Assembly (NCBI GenBank): GCA_013822685.1
Contig: PNKV01000016.1
Location: 62,001 to 126,000, forward strand
Length of the DNA: 64,000 nucleotides
Origin: Leptothrix sp. (in: b-proteobacteria)
Lineage (GTDB): Bacteria > Pseudomonadota > Gammaproteobacteria > Burkholderiales > Burkholderiaceae_C
Direction of reading: 5' to 3'
Within the stretch, counting starts at the first letter, position 1; each line of letters opens with the position of its first letter. The position numbers and the translations under genes were made by a program. Shown one piece after another: positions 9,289 through 19,868 of the stretch. The notes under the pieces are model-generated. The model was not told where the DNA came from. It ran no database searches and saw only the letters and a program-made list of their open reading frames with translations.

Positions 9289-9579
9289 ATGAACCGTGTG
9301 CTGTTGACAGCCCAGATCATCGAACGCAAAGCGCTGAGATACACCCCGGCCGGATTACCCGCCCTCGACCTGGTTCTGAAACATGAATCGGATGTCGTCG
9401 AAGCCCAGCAGCCCCGCAAGGTGGCCCTGGACATCAAGGCGGTGGCCATGGGATCGATTGCCGAGCAATTGGTCCGATTCGAGATTGGCGTGCCCTTCGG
9501 GCTGGCTGGTTTCCTGGGTGCACCTCGCAACGGACGCGGCGTGCTGCTGCACATCACCGAACTCAACGAAACTGTTTAA
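9289..9579 (+). CDS. priB: Primosomal replication protein N
   Basis: 96-residue single-domain OB-fold ssDNA-binding protein that works with PriA and DnaT in replication restart. The sequence runs NRVLLTAQIIERKALRYTPAG, followed by VALDIKAVAMG and a GFLGAPRNGRGVLLHIT end typical of beta-proteobacterial PriB. Its place between rpsF and rpsR is the conserved position of priB and distinguishes it from Ssb. The spacing is 32 nt after rpsF and 12 nt before rpsR. No strong ribosome binding site is seen, so it may be partly coupled to rpsF translation. Confidence 0.94.
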   Translation: MNRVLLTAQIIERKALRYTPAGLPALDLVLKHESDVVEAQQPRKVALDIKAVAMGSIAEQLVRFEIGVPFGLAGFLGAPRNGRGVLLHITELNETV

Positions 9580-9591
9580 AGAGGTCATCAA

Positions 9592-9885
9592 ATGCCCGCT
9601 CCACGTTCCAAGAACGGCAAGTTCTCCAAAGACCGCAAAGGTAAACGCAACACCCAATCGTTGCTGTTCCGCCGCAAGCGCTTCTGCCGCTTCACCGTCA
9701 CCGGTGTTGAGCAGATCGACTACAAGGATGTCGACACCCTGCGCGACTTCATCGCCGAAAACGGCAAGATCATCCCCGCTCGCCTGACCGGCACGCGCGC
9801 GATCTATCAACGCCAGCTCACCACCGCCATCAAGCGCGCTCGCTTCCTGGCCATGCTGCCTTACAGCGACCAGCACAAGGTCTAA
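9592..9885 (+). CDS. rpsR: 30S ribosomal protein S18
   Basis: 97 residues. Basic N-terminal extension, then [21 protein letters not shown] and [21 protein letters not shown], the S18 signature. It partners S6 on the 30S subunit. Preceded by GAGG at 9581-9584 and followed 12 nt later by rplI. Confidence 0.98.
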   Translation: MPAPRSKNGKFSKDRKGKRNTQSLLFRRKRFCRFTVTGVEQIDYKDVDTLRDFIAENGKIIPARLTGTRAIYQRQLTTAIKRARFLAMLPYSDQHKV

Positions 9886-9897
9886 GGAGTTTTCGAC

Positions 9898-10350
9898 ATG
9901 CAAATCATCCTCCTCGAAAAAGTCGTCAACCTGGGCAGCCTGGGTGACGTGGTCAAGGTCAAAGACGGCTACGCCCGTAATTTCCTGATCCCTTCGGGCC
10001 GCGCCCGCCGTGCCACTGAAAAGGCCATCGCCGAATTCGAAGCTCGCCGCGCCGAGATCGAAAAGGCCCAAGCCGAGAAGCATGCTGCAGCCCAAGCCCT
10101 GGGCGATCGCCTGAACGGCAAGACCGTGACCGTGAGCCAAAAGGCTGGCGTTGACGGCCGCCTGTTCGGTTCGGTCACCAATGCCGACGTTGCTGAAGGC
10201 CTCAAGAAGGCTGGCTACGACGTGGCCAAGGCCCAAGTCCGCATGCCCAATGGTCCCTTGAAGATCGTTGGCGAACACAGCGTGTCGGTGGCTCTGCACA
10301 CCGATGTGGTGGTAGACGTGACCGTTGCCGTGGTTGGCGAAACCGCCTGA
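9898..10350 (+). CDS. rplI: 50S ribosomal protein L9
   Basis: 150 residues, the standard length. Opens [19 protein letters not shown] with [16 protein letters not shown], the L9 signature, then the long charged connecting helix and the C-terminal domain. An AAGGAG site overlaps the rpsR stop. Last gene of the operon; an intrinsic terminator follows 37 nt after the stop. Confidence 0.98.
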   Translation: MQIILLEKVVNLGSLGDVVKVKDGYARNFLIPSGRARRATEKAIAEFEARRAEIEKAQAEKHAAAQALGDRLNGKTVTVSQKAGVDGRLFGSVTNADVAEGLKKAGYDVAKAQVRMPNGPLKIVGEHSVSVALHTDVVVDVTVAVVGETA

Positions 10351-10386
10351 TCGATCACTCGGTCAGAGGTACCCACCTCGCACGAT

Positions 10387-10413
10387 AAAAAGGCACCTTC
10401 GGGTGCCTTTTTT
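10387..10413. terminator. Intrinsic terminator of the rplI operon, probably bidirectional
   Basis: Ten-base stem AAAAGGCACC / GGTGCCTTTT with the stable tetraloop TTCG and a run of T on the plus strand; the A-run on the other side gives T's for minus-strand transcripts. It ends at the last base of dusA, so it may serve both convergent units. Confidence 0.88.
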
Positions 10414-11501
10414 CATGCGCGTTGATGGGCAAGGCGCATCACCTCGGAAGGCGGCAAGGCCTTGAGTTGATGGTCTGACCAAACCTGGCGCCAACGGCGG
10501 GCACCGGGCAAGCCGTTGTACAAGCCCAGGATGTGCCGGATCACTGCGGGCCAGCGCACCGCCGAGCCTTCCATGCCTTGCGTGCGCGCGATTTCTCGCT
10601 CACAGTACGCAACCATGGCCGCTTCCAGGTCCTCGCGGCGCCGGTCGGTGCCGAATGATTCGTCGCCATAGAACAAAGCGTCCCAGTTGGCCATCATCCA
10701 GGGTTGGTGATAGGCCGCCCGGCCGACCATGACGCCGTCCAGCGTCACACCGTCGTAGACGGCATTTGGCTTGAGCTGCTCGGCAATCTGTGCGTTGTCG
10801 GTGATGCCGCCATTGAGCACGATCGTCAGGTTTGGAAAATCCCGCTTGAGCCGGTGCACGAACTCGTAACGCAATGGTGGCACCTCGCGGTTCTCCTTGG
10901 GGCTCAGGCCCTTCAGCCAGGCATTGCGCGCATGCACCATGAACACTTGGCAACCCACGTCGGCGATCGTGCCCACGAAATCGCGAACGAAATCGTAACT
11001 CTCGCCCTGGTCGATGCCAATGCGGTGCTTGACCGTGATCGGCATGCGCGCATTGCCGCCGGTGGCATCGAGCATGGCTTTGACGCCATCGGCCACCAAG
11101 GGCGCTTCGGCCATCAGGCAGGCGCCGAAAGCGCCCCGCTGAACACGCTCGCTGGGACAGCCACAATTGAGGTTGACTTCGTCATAACCCCATTGCTGGG
11201 CCAGCTTGGCGCAGGCAGCCAGGTCAGCCGGTTCGCTGCCGCCCAACTGCAGGGCCACGGGGTGCTCTTCCGTGTTGAAGTCCAGATGACGCGGCACATT
11301 GCCGTGCAACAGCGCACCCGTGGTCACCATCTCGGTGTACAGGCGGGCGTGCTGGCTGAGCTGGCGGTGGAAATAGCGGCAATGCCGGTCGGTCCAGTCC
11401 ATCATCGGGGCCACCGACAGGCGCCATGGGCTGTGTTGCCCAGTAGCTGCTCTCAAACCGCTGTCGCCGAGCATGTTCTCAGTGGTCTTGTTTTCTCTCA
11501 T
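10413..11501 (-). CDS. dusA: tRNA-dihydrouridine(20/20a) synthase DusA
   Basis: Flavoenzyme reducing uridine in the D-loop of tRNA. 362 residues from ATG 11501. The FMN-barrel start RLSVAPMMDWTDRHCR, the catalytic Cys in NLNCGCPSERVQRGAFGACLM, VKHRIGID and the C-terminal RHILGLYNGLPGARRWR fit the DusA branch, not DusB or DusC. A second Met at 11474 would give 353 residues; neither start has a clear ribosome binding site. Its stop codon lies in the T-run of the rplI terminator. Confidence 0.95.
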   Translation of the reverse strand: MRENKTTENMLGDSGLRAATGQHSPWRLSVAPMMDWTDRHCRYFHRQLSQHARLYTEMVTTGALLHGNVPRHLDFNTEEHPVALQLGGSEPADLAACAKLAQQWGYDEVNLNCGCPSERVQRGAFGACLMAEAPLVADGVKAMLDATGGNARMPITVKHRIGIDQGESYDFVRDFVGTIADVGCQVFMVHARNAWLKGLSPKENREVPPLRYEFVHRLKRDFPNLTIVLNGGITDNAQIAEQLKPNAVYDGVTLDGVMVGRAAYHQPWMMANWDALFYGDESFGTDRRREDLEAAMVAYCEREIARTQGMEGSAVRWPAVIRHILGLYNGLPGARRWRQVWSDHQLKALPPSEVMRLAHQRA

Positions 11502-11531
11502 TTCGGCGCGTTTCGCTTATTTCTTATTGAT

Positions 11532-11591
11532 CTGTGCCACATTCAATGCTGTATCGGATTTTTTATAGCTCCGATTTTGAGATCGGCACAG
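11532..11591. other. Nested inverted repeats upstream of the C39-like gene
   Basis: Outer arms CTGTGCC (11532-11538) and GGCACAG (11585-11591) enclose an inner hairpin ATCGGA (11553-11558) / TCCGAT (11570-11575). The 213-bp gap between dusA and the next gene (11502-11714) is AT-richer than its surroundings and holds only this structure. It may be a leader fold or an operator. Confidence 0.4.
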
Positions 11592-11714
11592 GGACAATTA
11601 CACCACGCAAGCGCAAGTGCGGAAGCCCGGGACAAGCCGTTCAGATTCGGATCAAGACCTGCACTGCACCATCCGACTCCGATCTCGGTGGTCCATCAAT
11701 CCGGGAGGTATGCA

Positions 11715-12236
11715 ATGGCTCTGACAATTGTCGATCAACGCACCATGGGGCTGACCAGCGCTGAACAGGCTGGATGCGGCGTGGCCTGCACACTGAGCGT
11801 GCTGGAACATTGGGGAGGAACTTATCATTCCGCTGATCAGATCTTCAAAAGAACCAGGACAACGAGAATCTCGCTATACCTTGGTTCAACGCCCGGAAAC
11901 ATTGCTGACTACCTGATCTCTCAAGCGCGGACCGTTCATTACATGCTCAATGCGCGCACAAATTCCCCCATCACCGAGGCACTGGCTTTGGGGCTCAGAA
12001 TGTCGGGAGCGACACGCCTTCAGAACCCGCCGCAGCATGGCCCCATCGTGGCAGGCGGCCCACCGTTTTTCATCCACTTCCTCAAGGTCCGCGGGGCCAA
12101 TCCTGCCGGGCATTTTGTTGTCAGCGATGGCACGGGGTCCTACATGGATCCGGGCGCGCCAGGTGGCGCGAGCATCGGAGCACTGCCCACTTTCTTCGAC
12201 TTCTACGACAGCGGTTTGACGCTTGTGGTGGAGTGA
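11715..12236 (+). CDS. Stand-alone C39-like papain-fold protein (putative cysteine peptidase)
   Basis: 173 residues, no signal peptide, no membrane segment. It shows the layout of peptidase C39-like domains: a Gln/Cys box (EQAGCGVACTLSVLEHWGG, Cys21, Gln18) and a distal His/Asp box (GHFVVSDGTGSYMDPG, His133, Asp145). C39 domains usually sit at the N-terminus of bacteriocin ABC exporters; here the domain is free and no exporter or precursor peptide is adjacent. The Met at 11715 follows GGGAGG with good spacing; the much longer open frame upstream is antisense to dusA and is not coding. Residues 83-115 carry no feature I recognise. Family assignment is by motif order only. Confidence 0.7.
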   Translation: MALTIVDQRTMGLTSAEQAGCGVACTLSVLEHWGGTYHSADQIFKRTRTTRISLYLGSTPGNIADYLISQARTVHYMLNARTNSPITEALALGLRMSGATRLQNPPQHGPIVAGGPPFFIHFLKVRGANPAGHFVVSDGTGSYMDPGAPGGASIGALPTFFDFYDSGLTLVVE

Positions 12237-12240
12237 GCCA

Positions 12241-13374
12241 TCACCTGTTAAGTAAGTCACGCAATGGGTGAATGTGCTCCGGCCAGATCGGCTGAAAGAA
12301 TTCGACCACCATGGCCGGCGTGACCTCGCTCATTGAAGCTGGATTCCATTTTGGCCGCTGGTCCTTGTCGATGGCCAGGGCGCGCACGCCTTCGGTGGTT
12401 TCGCTGGCAGCCCCTTTACGCAAACTGAAACAATGGCGCACCATCGTGCGCTCCATGCGAAATTCATCAGCCAAGGGCATCGTCCGGGCGCGGCGGATCT
12501 GCTCCAGAGTGACGCACATCATCAAGGGCGAATGCCCGGCCATTTGTTGCAGTGTTTGGCGGGCCCAATCACTGCTGTCGTCCTTCAGCGAGGCCTCGAT
12601 GGCCTGCATGGTGGGTAAACCAAAGTGATGGTTGATGCGGGCCATTTCGCCTTGCACCGTGGGCTCGGGAAGCACCACTGGCTGCGCGTCTTGCGCAAGC
12701 TGCGCACGAATGCGTTGGCACACGTCCTCCTCAAGCCTCAGCGGCTGACGTTTCAGCGAGTCAATGAACACTGGCAGGCTGTCGGTGCGCGCCGCCACGT
12801 CGGCCAAACCCAGGGCCAGCGCATCGGCCGCGTTGACCTGCGGACCCACTACCCCCAGGTATTCACCGACGCACCCCGGCAAACGGGACAGGAAGTAGCC
12901 GCCAGCCACATCGGGAAACAAGCCGATGCGCGTCTCCGGCATGGCCATGCGCACACCGGGCGTGACCACGCGCAGCGCACAGCCCTGAGCCAGGCCCATG
13001 CCCCCACCCATGGTGACGCCTTCCATCCAAGCAATCACAGGCTTGGCCAGCGTGTGGATGAGGTGGTCCAAGGCGTACTCCTCGGTGAAAAAGTCGTCGA
13101 GGGCCAGGTCGCCCTTGGTGGCGGCCTCATGCATGAAACGGATGTCACCGCCTGCACAGAAGTGAACGGGGCCAGCGGGCTTGTCAGCTTGCGCAGGCCT
13201 GGCCGAACCGCGCAGCAGCACACCATGCACCGTGTCGTCCATGGCCCACTGCCTCAGGACGCGGTCCAGGCTGCGCACCATCTCCAGCGACAGGGCATTG
13301 AGTGCCTTAGGGCGGTTGAGCGTCACCACACCCAGACCGCCGATCACCTCGGTGAGGATCATGCTGTCGTCCAT
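12241..13374 (-). CDS. Enoyl-CoA hydratase/isomerase, 3-hydroxyisobutyryl-CoA hydrolase type
   Basis: 377-residue crotonase-fold protein. The length and the C-terminal extension match the HIBCH group, which hydrolyses 3-hydroxyisobutyryl-CoA in valine breakdown, and not the ~260-residue enoyl-CoA hydratases. Motifs: LNRPKALNALS, the oxyanion-hole HFCAGGDIRFMHE, EGVTMGGGMGLAQG and MPETRIGLFPDVAGGYFLSRLPG (acidic catalytic residue in the PETRIG segment). No other valine-pathway gene is nearby, so the exact substrate is inferred. Its stop lies 4 bp from the stop of the convergent C39-like gene. Confidence 0.9.
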   Translation of the reverse strand: MDDSMILTEVIGGLGVVTLNRPKALNALSLEMVRSLDRVLRQWAMDDTVHGVLLRGSARPAQADKPAGPVHFCAGGDIRFMHEAATKGDLALDDFFTEEYALDHLIHTLAKPVIAWMEGVTMGGGMGLAQGCALRVVTPGVRMAMPETRIGLFPDVAGGYFLSRLPGCVGEYLGVVGPQVNAADALALGLADVAARTDSLPVFIDSLKRQPLRLEEDVCQRIRAQLAQDAQPVVLPEPTVQGEMARINHHFGLPTMQAIEASLKDDSSDWARQTLQQMAGHSPLMMCVTLEQIRRARTMPLADEFRMERTMVRHCFSLRKGAASETTEGVRALAIDKDQRPKWNPASMSEVTPAMVVEFFQPIWPEHIHPLRDLLNR

Positions 13375-13392
13375 TCATCGGTCTCCAAAAGC

Positions 13393-13424
13393 AAAAAAAG
13401 GCCGCGTCTAACAACGCAGCCTTT
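13393..13424 (-). terminator. Intrinsic terminator after typA or read-through end of the rimP-typA operon
   Basis: On the minus strand AAAGGCTGCGT and ACGCGGCCTTT form a stem with one mismatch/G-U pair, followed by seven T's. It lies 30 nt beyond the typA stop and before the crotonase start. Confidence 0.75.
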
Positions 13425-13454
13425 CATCCTAGACCATCGGGGAGCAGCCCCGCA

Positions 13455-15278
13455 TCAAGCGTTGCGGTTGCGCTTGCGATCGCTTTCCTTGAGGAATCGC
13501 TTGCGCACACGGATCGACTTGGGCGTGATTTCAACCAGCTCGTCGTCGTCGATGAAGTCAACGCCGTACTCCAGCGTCAGGTCGATCGGAGGCGTGATCT
13601 TGATCGCATCTTCTTTGCCCGACACGCGGAAGTTGGTCAGCTGCTTGGTGCGCGTGGCGTTCACGACGAGGTCGTTGTCGCGGCTGTGGATGCCGACGAT
13701 CATGCCTTCGTACACCGGATCGTTCGGCTTGACGAACATGCGGCCACGGTCGTCCAGCTTGCCCAGGGCGTAGGTGAAGATTTCACCTTCGTCCATGGAG
13801 ATCAGCACGCCGTTCTTGCGGCCGCCGATTTCGCCCTTGTGCAGCTCGTAGCCGTCGAACAGCGAAGCGATCAGGCCAGAGCCACGGGTCAAGTTCATGA
13901 ACTCGTTGCTGAAACCGATCAGGCCACGGGCCGGGATGCGGTACTCAAGGCGCACGCGGCCATGGCCATCGGGTTCCATGTTGACCATGTCGCCCTTGCG
14001 CAGGCCCAGGGCCTGCATCACGCCACCTTGGTGAATTTCTTCCACGTCAACGGTCACCAGCTCCATGGGCTCGTGCTTCTCGCCGTTGATCTCCTGGAAC
14101 ACCACGCGGGGCTTGGACACGGCCAGCTCGTAGCCTTCACGGCGCATGTTTTCCAGCAGGATGGTCAGGTGCAGTTCGCCGCGGCCCATCACTTCGAAGA
14201 TGCCGTCTTCGTCGGTTTCCTTCACGCGCAGGGCCACGTTGTGTTGCAGCTCTTTCTGCAGGCGGTCCCAGATCTGGCGGCTGGTCACGTACTTGCCTTC
14301 ACGACCGGCCAAAGGCGAGTTGTTCACGCAGAAGTTCATGGTCAGCGTGGGCTCGTCGATCTTGAGCATCGGCAGTGGCTGTGGGTTCTCACGGTCAGTC
14401 ACCGTCACGCCGATGTTGATGTCTTCGATGCCGTTGATCAGCACGATGTTGCCAGGACCGGCTTCGGTCACTTGCACGCGGTCCAGGCCTTGGAAGGTCA
14501 GCACCTGGTTAATGCGACCATTGATGGTCTTGCCATCAGGGCCTTCCATCACGGCCACGTTCATGCCGGGCTTGATCGTGCCTTGGCTGATGCGGCCCAC
14601 GCCGATGCGGCCCACGAAGGTCGAGAAGTCCAGCGCCGAGATCTGCAGTTGCAGGGGGGCGGCCGGGTCGCCCGACTGAGGAGGCACGTGCTTGAGCACG
14701 GTGTTGAACAGGGCCGACATGTCTTCGCCCCACTTCTCGCCAGGCGCGCCTTCGGTCAACGACGTCCAGCCATTGATGCCCGAGGCGTACACCACGGGGA
14801 AGTCCAGTTGCTCGTCGGTGGCGCCCAGCTTGTCGAACAGGTCGAAAGCGGCGTTGACCACGGCATCGGGCTTGGCACCGGGCTTGTCGACCTTGTTGAC
14901 CACGACGATGGGCTTGAGGCCCAGGGCCAGCGCCTTCTTGGTCACGAAGCGCGTTTGCGGCATCGGGCCTTCTTGCGCATCGATCAGCAGCACCACGCCG
15001 TCGACCATGGACAGCGCGCGTTCGACTTCACCACCGAAGTCGGCGTGGCCTGGGGTGTCGACGATGTTGATGTGCGTGCCTTCCCAGCTCACGGCGCAGT
15101 TCTTGGCCAGGATGGTGATGCCCCGCTCGCGTTCGATGGCGTTGTTGTCCATCACGGTGTCGACCACTTTTTCGTGGTCGGCGAAGGTGCCCGACTGCCG
15201 CAGCAGTTGGTCAACCATGGTGGTTTTGCCATGGTCAACGTGGGCGATGATGGCGATATTGCGGATTTGTTTGCTCAT
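13455..15278 (-). CDS. typA: Ribosome-associated translational GTPase TypA/BipA
   Basis: 607 residues, standard length. Translational GTPase of the EF-G family that acts in 50S assembly and stress adaptation. GTPase motifs in order: [15 protein letters not shown] (G1), [14 protein letters not shown] (G3), [10 protein letters not shown] (G4). The C-terminal TypA-specific part includes [18 protein letters not shown] and the final [12 protein letters not shown]. It is the last gene of the minus-strand translation block, 21 nt after truB. Confidence 0.97.
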   Translation of the reverse strand: MSKQIRNIAIIAHVDHGKTTMVDQLLRQSGTFADHEKVVDTVMDNNAIERERGITILAKNCAVSWEGTHINIVDTPGHADFGGEVERALSMVDGVVLLIDAQEGPMPQTRFVTKKALALGLKPIVVVNKVDKPGAKPDAVVNAAFDLFDKLGATDEQLDFPVVYASGINGWTSLTEGAPGEKWGEDMSALFNTVLKHVPPQSGDPAAPLQLQISALDFSTFVGRIGVGRISQGTIKPGMNVAVMEGPDGKTINGRINQVLTFQGLDRVQVTEAGPGNIVLINGIEDINIGVTVTDRENPQPLPMLKIDEPTLTMNFCVNNSPLAGREGKYVTSRQIWDRLQKELQHNVALRVKETDEDGIFEVMGRGELHLTILLENMRREGYELAVSKPRVVFQEINGEKHEPMELVTVDVEEIHQGGVMQALGLRKGDMVNMEPDGHGRVRLEYRIPARGLIGFSNEFMNLTRGSGLIASLFDGYELHKGEIGGRKNGVLISMDEGEIFTYALGKLDDRGRMFVKPNDPVYEGMIVGIHSRDNDLVVNATRTKQLTNFRVSGKEDAIKITPPIDLTLEYGVDFIDDDELVEITPKSIRVRKRFLKESDRKRNRNA

Positions 15279-15299
15279 GCGAGGCTCACTGGTCTGAAA

Positions 15300-16262
15300 T
15301 CAAAGAACTGGGGTCAACAGACCCTGCACTTCGGCAGGGCTGAGTAAACGGGTCGGGATCAATTCACCGGCCTTGATGTGGGCACTGCCCAGCAGCACCC
15401 GGGGCAACTGGCCGTTGGCGGCCGAGGGGTTGGGTCCGTAGACCCGAACTTGGGGAGCGTCGTCCAGCTTCACGCGGCGGCGCAGGCCGGTCAGGAAGCG
15501 GCCGGCTTCACTTTCGTCGAGCACCACGGCCGGCCAGTCGGCCAACAACACGTCGGCGGCTTGCAGGTGGGTGTCGCGCTCGGCTTCCGTCATGGCTTGC
15601 AGGGCTTCCAGGGTCACAGCGCCTTCGAGCGTGGTGCCACCGCTTGCCGTGCGGCGCAGGCCTTGCAGGTGGGCACCACAACCCAGGTGCTCGCCGATTG
15701 ACTCGGCCAGCGTGCGGATGTAGGTGCCTTTGCTGCAACGAACGTCCAGTGTCAGGCTGTCACCTTGCCAGCCAACGATGTCAATGGCGTGAATGGTGAT
15801 GCGACGCGAAGGGCGCTCGATCTCGATGCCTTCGCGGGCGTATTCATACAGGGCGCGGCCTTCGTGCTTGAGCGCCGAATGCATGGGCGGCACTTGGTCG
15901 ATCTCGCCGGTCATGGCGGCGCAGGCGGCGGCGATCTTCGCGTCATCGACCTGAACGGGGCGCTCTTGCACGATCTGCCCCTCGCCATCACCCGTGGTGG
16001 TGGTCTGCCCGAGTTTGAGCGTGGCGCGGTAGCACTTGTCGGCATCCAGGGACACCTGCGAGAACTTGGTGGCGGCCCCAAAACACAAAGGCAGCAGGCC
16101 CGTGGCCAAGGGGTCCAGCGTGCCGGTGTGGCCGGCTTTTTCGGCCCGCATCAGGCGGCGCACTTTCTGCAAGGCGTCATTGCTCGACAGGCCCAGGGGC
16201 TTGTCCAGCAGGATGACGCCGTGCAGAGCGCGGCGCGGTTGACGCGGCGGCCGGGTGTTCAT
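15300..16262 (-). CDS. truB: tRNA pseudouridine(55) synthase
   Basis: 320 residues. Makes pseudouridine 55 in the T-loop of tRNAs. The N-terminal [22 protein letters not shown] and the catalytic Asp motif [19 protein letters not shown] are diagnostic; [15 protein letters not shown] and a C-terminal PUA-like segment follow. Its ATG overlaps the rbfA stop by four bases (ATGA), indicating translational coupling. Confidence 0.97.
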   Translation of the reverse strand: MNTRPPRQPRRALHGVILLDKPLGLSSNDALQKVRRLMRAEKAGHTGTLDPLATGLLPLCFGAATKFSQVSLDADKCYRATLKLGQTTTTGDGEGQIVQERPVQVDDAKIAAACAAMTGEIDQVPPMHSALKHEGRALYEYAREGIEIERPSRRITIHAIDIVGWQGDSLTLDVRCSKGTYIRTLAESIGEHLGCGAHLQGLRRTASGGTTLEGAVTLEALQAMTEAERDTHLQAADVLLADWPAVVLDESEAGRFLTGLRRRVKLDDAPQVRVYGPNPSAANGQLPRVLLGSAHIKAGELIPTRLLSPAEVQGLLTPVL

Positions 16263-16666
16263 TCGGGCTGGGCCTCTTTGCCTTCTTGAGGGGCATCCGG
16301 CTCAGCATCTTTGGCTTTGTCTTTCACGGCCTTGTTGATCAAGGCGCTGAGTTCGGCCGCGCGCTCGGTGGTGCGGTCAAAGTGGAAGTGCAAGGTGGGC
16401 ACGGTGTGGATCTGCAGGCGTTTGAACAAACCATTGCGGACAAAGCCGGCGGCTTCGTTCAAGGCCAGCTCGCAAGCTTGCGGATCACCGGTCAGCACCG
16501 AGAAAAACACTTTGGCGTGCGCATAGTCTGGCGTCACTTCAACGTGGTTGATCGTGATCATGCCAATGCGCGGATCCTTCAGATCGCGGATGAGCTCTGC
16601 CACATCGCGCTGAATCTGGTCAGAGACGCGGTGGCTGCGGTTGGGAGCTGATTTTTTATGGCGCAT
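16259..16666 (-). CDS. rbfA: 30S ribosome-binding factor
   Basis: 135-residue KH-fold factor for late 30S maturation. The start [27 protein letters not shown] is characteristic; a charged C-terminal tail of about 25 residues follows. ATG 16666 has AGGAG 7-11 nt upstream, which settles the start against an upstream in-frame Met at 16684. Coupled to truB. Confidence 0.96.
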   Translation of the reverse strand: MRHKKSAPNRSHRVSDQIQRDVAELIRDLKDPRIGMITINHVEVTPDYAHAKVFFSVLTGDPQACELALNEAAGFVRNGLFKRLQIHTVPTLHFHFDRTTERAAELSALINKAVKDKAKDAEPDAPQEGKEAQPE

Positions 16667-16700
16667 GGTGAACTCCTGAAGCACAGGCCCTCAAGCACGA

Positions 16701-16723
16701 ACCCCGCCGGGTGAAGGCGGGGT
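16701..16723. other. GC-rich hairpin between infB and rbfA
   Basis: ACCCCGCC and GGCGGGGT form an 8-bp perfect stem with a 7-base loop in the 88-bp infB-rbfA gap. There is no T-run, so it is more likely a pause, processing or mRNA stability element than a terminator. Confidence 0.45.
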
Positions 16724-16754
16724 CGCGGGTCGGGCCCGAAGGCACGTGGGTGCC

Positions 16755-19700
16755 TTACAAGGTGCGGGCGACTTCCTTGATTTCGAAGAACTCCAGGACA
16801 TCGCCTTCCTTGATGTCGTTGTAGCCCTTGAGGTTGAGGCCGCACTCGAAGCCTTCCTTGACTTCCTTGACGTCGTCCTTGAAGCGCTTGAGGCCGTCGA
16901 GTTCGCCGGTGTAGATGACCACGTTTTCGCGCAGCAGACGCAGACGCGCACTGCGGCGGACCACGCCGGACAACACCATGCAACCCGCGATCGTGCCGAT
17001 CTTCGAGGCGATGAACACCTGGCGGATCTCGGCAGAACCGATGACTTCTTCGCGCAACTCGGGTGCCAACATGCCCGACATCGCTGCCTTCACTTCATCC
17101 ACGGCGTCGTAAATGATGTTGTAGTAGCGCAGGTCAACACCGTTGTGCTCGGCCAGCTTGCGGGCACCAGCATCTGCACGGGTGTTGAAGCCGATCAGCA
17201 CCGCCTTGGAGGCGATGGCCAAGTTGACGTCCGACTCGCTGATACCACCCACGGCGGCATGAACGATCTGAACCTTGATCTCGGGGGTCGACAACTTGAG
17301 CAACGATGCGCCCAAGGCCTCTTGCGAGCCTTGCACGTCGGCCTTGATGATGAGCGGCAAGGTTTGCACTTCGCCCTGGCCCATGTTCTCGAACATGTTC
17401 TCGAGCTTGGCGGCTTGCTGCTTGGACAGCTTGACGTCGCGGTAACGGCCTTGGCGGAAGGTGGCGATTTCACGGGCACGGCGTTCGTCGCCCAGCACCA
17501 TGAATTCGTCGCCAGCCGACGGGACTTCGGTCAGGCCCTGGATTTCAACTGGGATGGACGGTCCAGCTTCGTTGATGGGCTTGCCGTTCTCGTCCAGCAT
17601 GGCGCGAACGCGGCCATAGCTCGCACCGGCCAGCACCACGTCACCACGCTTGAGCGTGCCGGTCTGCACCAGCACGGTTGCGACGGGGCCGCGGCCCTTG
17701 TCCAGGCGCGCTTCGATGACCAGGCCCTTGGCCATGGCTTCGACAGGGGCCTTGAGTTCCAGCACTTCAGCCTGCAGCAGCACTTGTTCCAGCAGGGCAT
17801 CGATGCCCAGACCGGTCTTGGCCGACACGGGCACGAATGGGGAATCACCACCGTATTCTTCAGGCACGACCTGCTCACCCACCAGCTCCTGGCGCACGCG
17901 CTCCAGGTTGGTGTCGGGCTTGTCGATCTTGTTGATCGCAACCACGATGGGCACGCCAGCGGCCTTCGCGTGGTGGATGGCTTCCTTGGTCTGCGGCATC
18001 ACGCCGTCGTCCGCCGCCACCACCAGGATGACGATGTCGGTGGCCTTGGCACCACGGGCACGCATGGCCGTGAAGGCCTCGTGGCCTGGGGTGTCCAGGA
18101 AGGTGATCATGCCGCGAGGCGTGTCGACGTGGTAGGCGCCAATGTGCTGCGTGATGCCACCCGCTTCGCCAGCCGCGACACGGCTGGTGCGGATGTAGTC
18201 CAGCAGCGAGGTCTTGCCGTGGTCGACGTGACCCATGACGGTGACCACAGGCGCGCGGGCCAGCAGTTCGCCGGTTTGCGCGGCGTGTTCTTCCTCGAGG
18301 AAGGCATCCGGATCGTCCAGCTTGGCAGCGACCGCGGTGTGGCCCAGTTCCTCGACGAGGATCATCGCCGTTTCCTGGTCAAGCTGCTGGTTGATGGTGA
18401 CCATCTGGCCCAGCTTCATCAAATGCTTGATGACCTCGGAAGCCTTGACTGACATCTTGTGTGCCAGATCGGCCACGCTGATGGTTTCGGGCACATGCAC
18501 TTCAATGACTTGCGGCTCGCTCGGGGCCACGAAGTTGGACTGGTGATCGCTGTTGCGGTTGTCACCACGGCGGCCACCACGGCCACCTGGCGCACGCCAG
18601 CCACTGGCACCGCCCGGCGAACGCCCGGCAGGACCCTTGTTGCCGGCAGCGGCACGCTTCTTGGCATCGTCAGCCCAGCTCGACGAGAGCTTTTCGGACT
18701 TGACCGATTTCTTGTCACCAGGCTTGGCGGCACCAGCGGTGCCCGGCGCGGCGGGCGCACCCGGGGCGCCCTTGGGCTTGTGGATGGTGCCCTTGATGCC
18801 TTCTTTGTTGGCATCAGCCTTGGGCGGCTCGACAGGCTTGGGCGCGGTCAGCACCTTGCGGGGCGCGGACATCATGGCCCGGATCGCGGCGGCTTCGTCT
18901 TCGGCAGCCTTGCGGCGGCCGGCCAGGTCGGCAATGCGTTGCTTTTCTTCGGCCTCGATCGTCGCGGCCTTGACCACGCGCACACCAGAAGGCTTGGCGG
19001 GCGCGGCAGGCACAGATGCCGGCGCAACGGCAGAAGCCGCAGCGGGGGCGCTCACCGCTGCGGTCGGCGCAGCAGTAGTTGTTGCGTTCGCTTCGTCGGA
19101 AGCGCCATCGGCACCGTCGCCACCTTCAGCCAGCGCCACCACGGGCGCGGCGGCCACTTCGGCCACCACGGCTGCGGTCTTGCGGGTGTTGCGGCTCTTG
19201 GAGGACGCCGTCAGTGCCGCGGACTCGGCACGTGCGGCGGCTTCTTGCGCGGCACGACGGGCCACAGCTTCTTGCTGTGTCGTCAACTGGGCAGAATCTT
19301 GGGCGGCGCGTGCGGCCTCTTCGACAGCCTTGGCCTGCGCAGCCTCAGCGGCTTCGCGCTGAACGCGCTCTTGCTCTTCGCGCTGGCGACGCTGTTCGGT
19401 CAGGGCCTCTTCCTGCACGCGCAGGGCTTCGGCTTCCTGACGGGCCTCTTCCTCGCGACGCTGCAAGTCAGCTTCATCGATCTCAGGAGCGGCCTCTTCA
19501 CCACCACCCACTTCATCGCGCTTGACGAAGGTGCGCTTCTTGCGTACTTCCACCTGGATCGTGCGGGCCTTGCCCGAGGCATCAGCCTGCTTGATCTCAG
19601 TGGTCGACTTGCGCGTCAGCGTGATCTTCTTGCGATCTGCTGCGGCCGAGCCGTGGGCATGGCGAAGGTGGTCCAGCAGGCGCTCTTTGTCGGCCTCCGT

Positions 19701-19814
19701 GACCACGTCTTCGTGCGAAGCTTTCGGCACGCCCGCTGAATGCAGCTGCTCCAGCAGGGTTGCTGCCGGACGATTGAGCTCCGCGGCGAGTTGTGTGACG
19801 GTGGTCACGGCCAT
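16755..19814 (-). CDS. infB: Translation initiation factor IF-2
   Basis: 1019 residues. GTPase that places initiator tRNA on the 30S subunit. The first ~60 residues form the IF2N domain ([19 protein letters not shown]); a long Ala/Glu/Arg-rich linker then runs to about residue 430, with coiled-coil-like EE.RQ.AEA repeats and a Gly/Arg-rich stretch. A second IF2N segment follows, then the G domain from about residue 520 ([43 protein letters not shown]) and domains II-IV. The long N-terminal linker is usual in proteobacteria. Located 54 nt after nusA. Confidence 0.98.
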   Translation of the reverse strand: MAVTTVTQLAAELNRPAATLLEQLHSAGVPKASHEDVVTEADKERLLDHLRHAHGSAAADRKKITLTRKSTTEIKQADASGKARTIQVEVRKKRTFVKRDEVGGGEEAAPEIDEADLQRREEEARQEAEALRVQEEALTEQRRQREEQERVQREAAEAAQAKAVEEAARAAQDSAQLTTQQEAVARRAAQEAAARAESAALTASSKSRNTRKTAAVVAEVAAAPVVALAEGGDGADGASDEANATTTAAPTAAVSAPAAASAVAPASVPAAPAKPSGVRVVKAATIEAEEKQRIADLAGRRKAAEDEAAAIRAMMSAPRKVLTAPKPVEPPKADANKEGIKGTIHKPKGAPGAPAAPGTAGAAKPGDKKSVKSEKLSSSWADDAKKRAAAGNKGPAGRSPGGASGWRAPGGRGGRRGDNRNSDHQSNFVAPSEPQVIEVHVPETISVADLAHKMSVKASEVIKHLMKLGQMVTINQQLDQETAMILVEELGHTAVAAKLDDPDAFLEEEHAAQTGELLARAPVVTVMGHVDHGKTSLLDYIRTSRVAAGEAGGITQHIGAYHVDTPRGMITFLDTPGHEAFTAMRARGAKATDIVILVVAADDGVMPQTKEAIHHAKAAGVPIVVAINKIDKPDTNLERVRQELVGEQVVPEEYGGDSPFVPVSAKTGLGIDALLEQVLLQAEVLELKAPVEAMAKGLVIEARLDKGRGPVATVLVQTGTLKRGDVVLAGASYGRVRAMLDENGKPINEAGPSIPVEIQGLTEVPSAGDEFMVLGDERRAREIATFRQGRYRDVKLSKQQAAKLENMFENMGQGEVQTLPLIIKADVQGSQEALGASLLKLSTPEIKVQIVHAAVGGISESDVNLAIASKAVLIGFNTRADAGARKLAEHNGVDLRYYNIIYDAVDEVKAAMSGMLAPELREEVIGSAEIRQVFIASKIGTIAGCMVLSGVVRRSARLRLLRENVVIYTGELDGLKRFKDDVKEVKEGFECGLNLKGYNDIKEGDVLEFFEIKEVARTL

Positions 19815-19868
19815 GTGTTAATCCTTGCGATGTACTTGCTAAACGAGAAGTCGAGGGTGGACGGGTGA

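Noticed and set aside
10704..11714. Upstream extension of the C39-like reading frame
   Set aside because: It runs antisense through dusA; the start at 11715 has a good ribosome binding site and fits the domain boundary.
13686..15347. 553-residue plus-strand frame opposite typA
   Set aside because: Same cause; composition is Val/His/Gln-biased and typA is unambiguous on the other strand.
16746..18452. 568-residue plus-strand frame opposite infB
   Set aside because: Shadow of infB; no domain and a His/Asp-rich translation.
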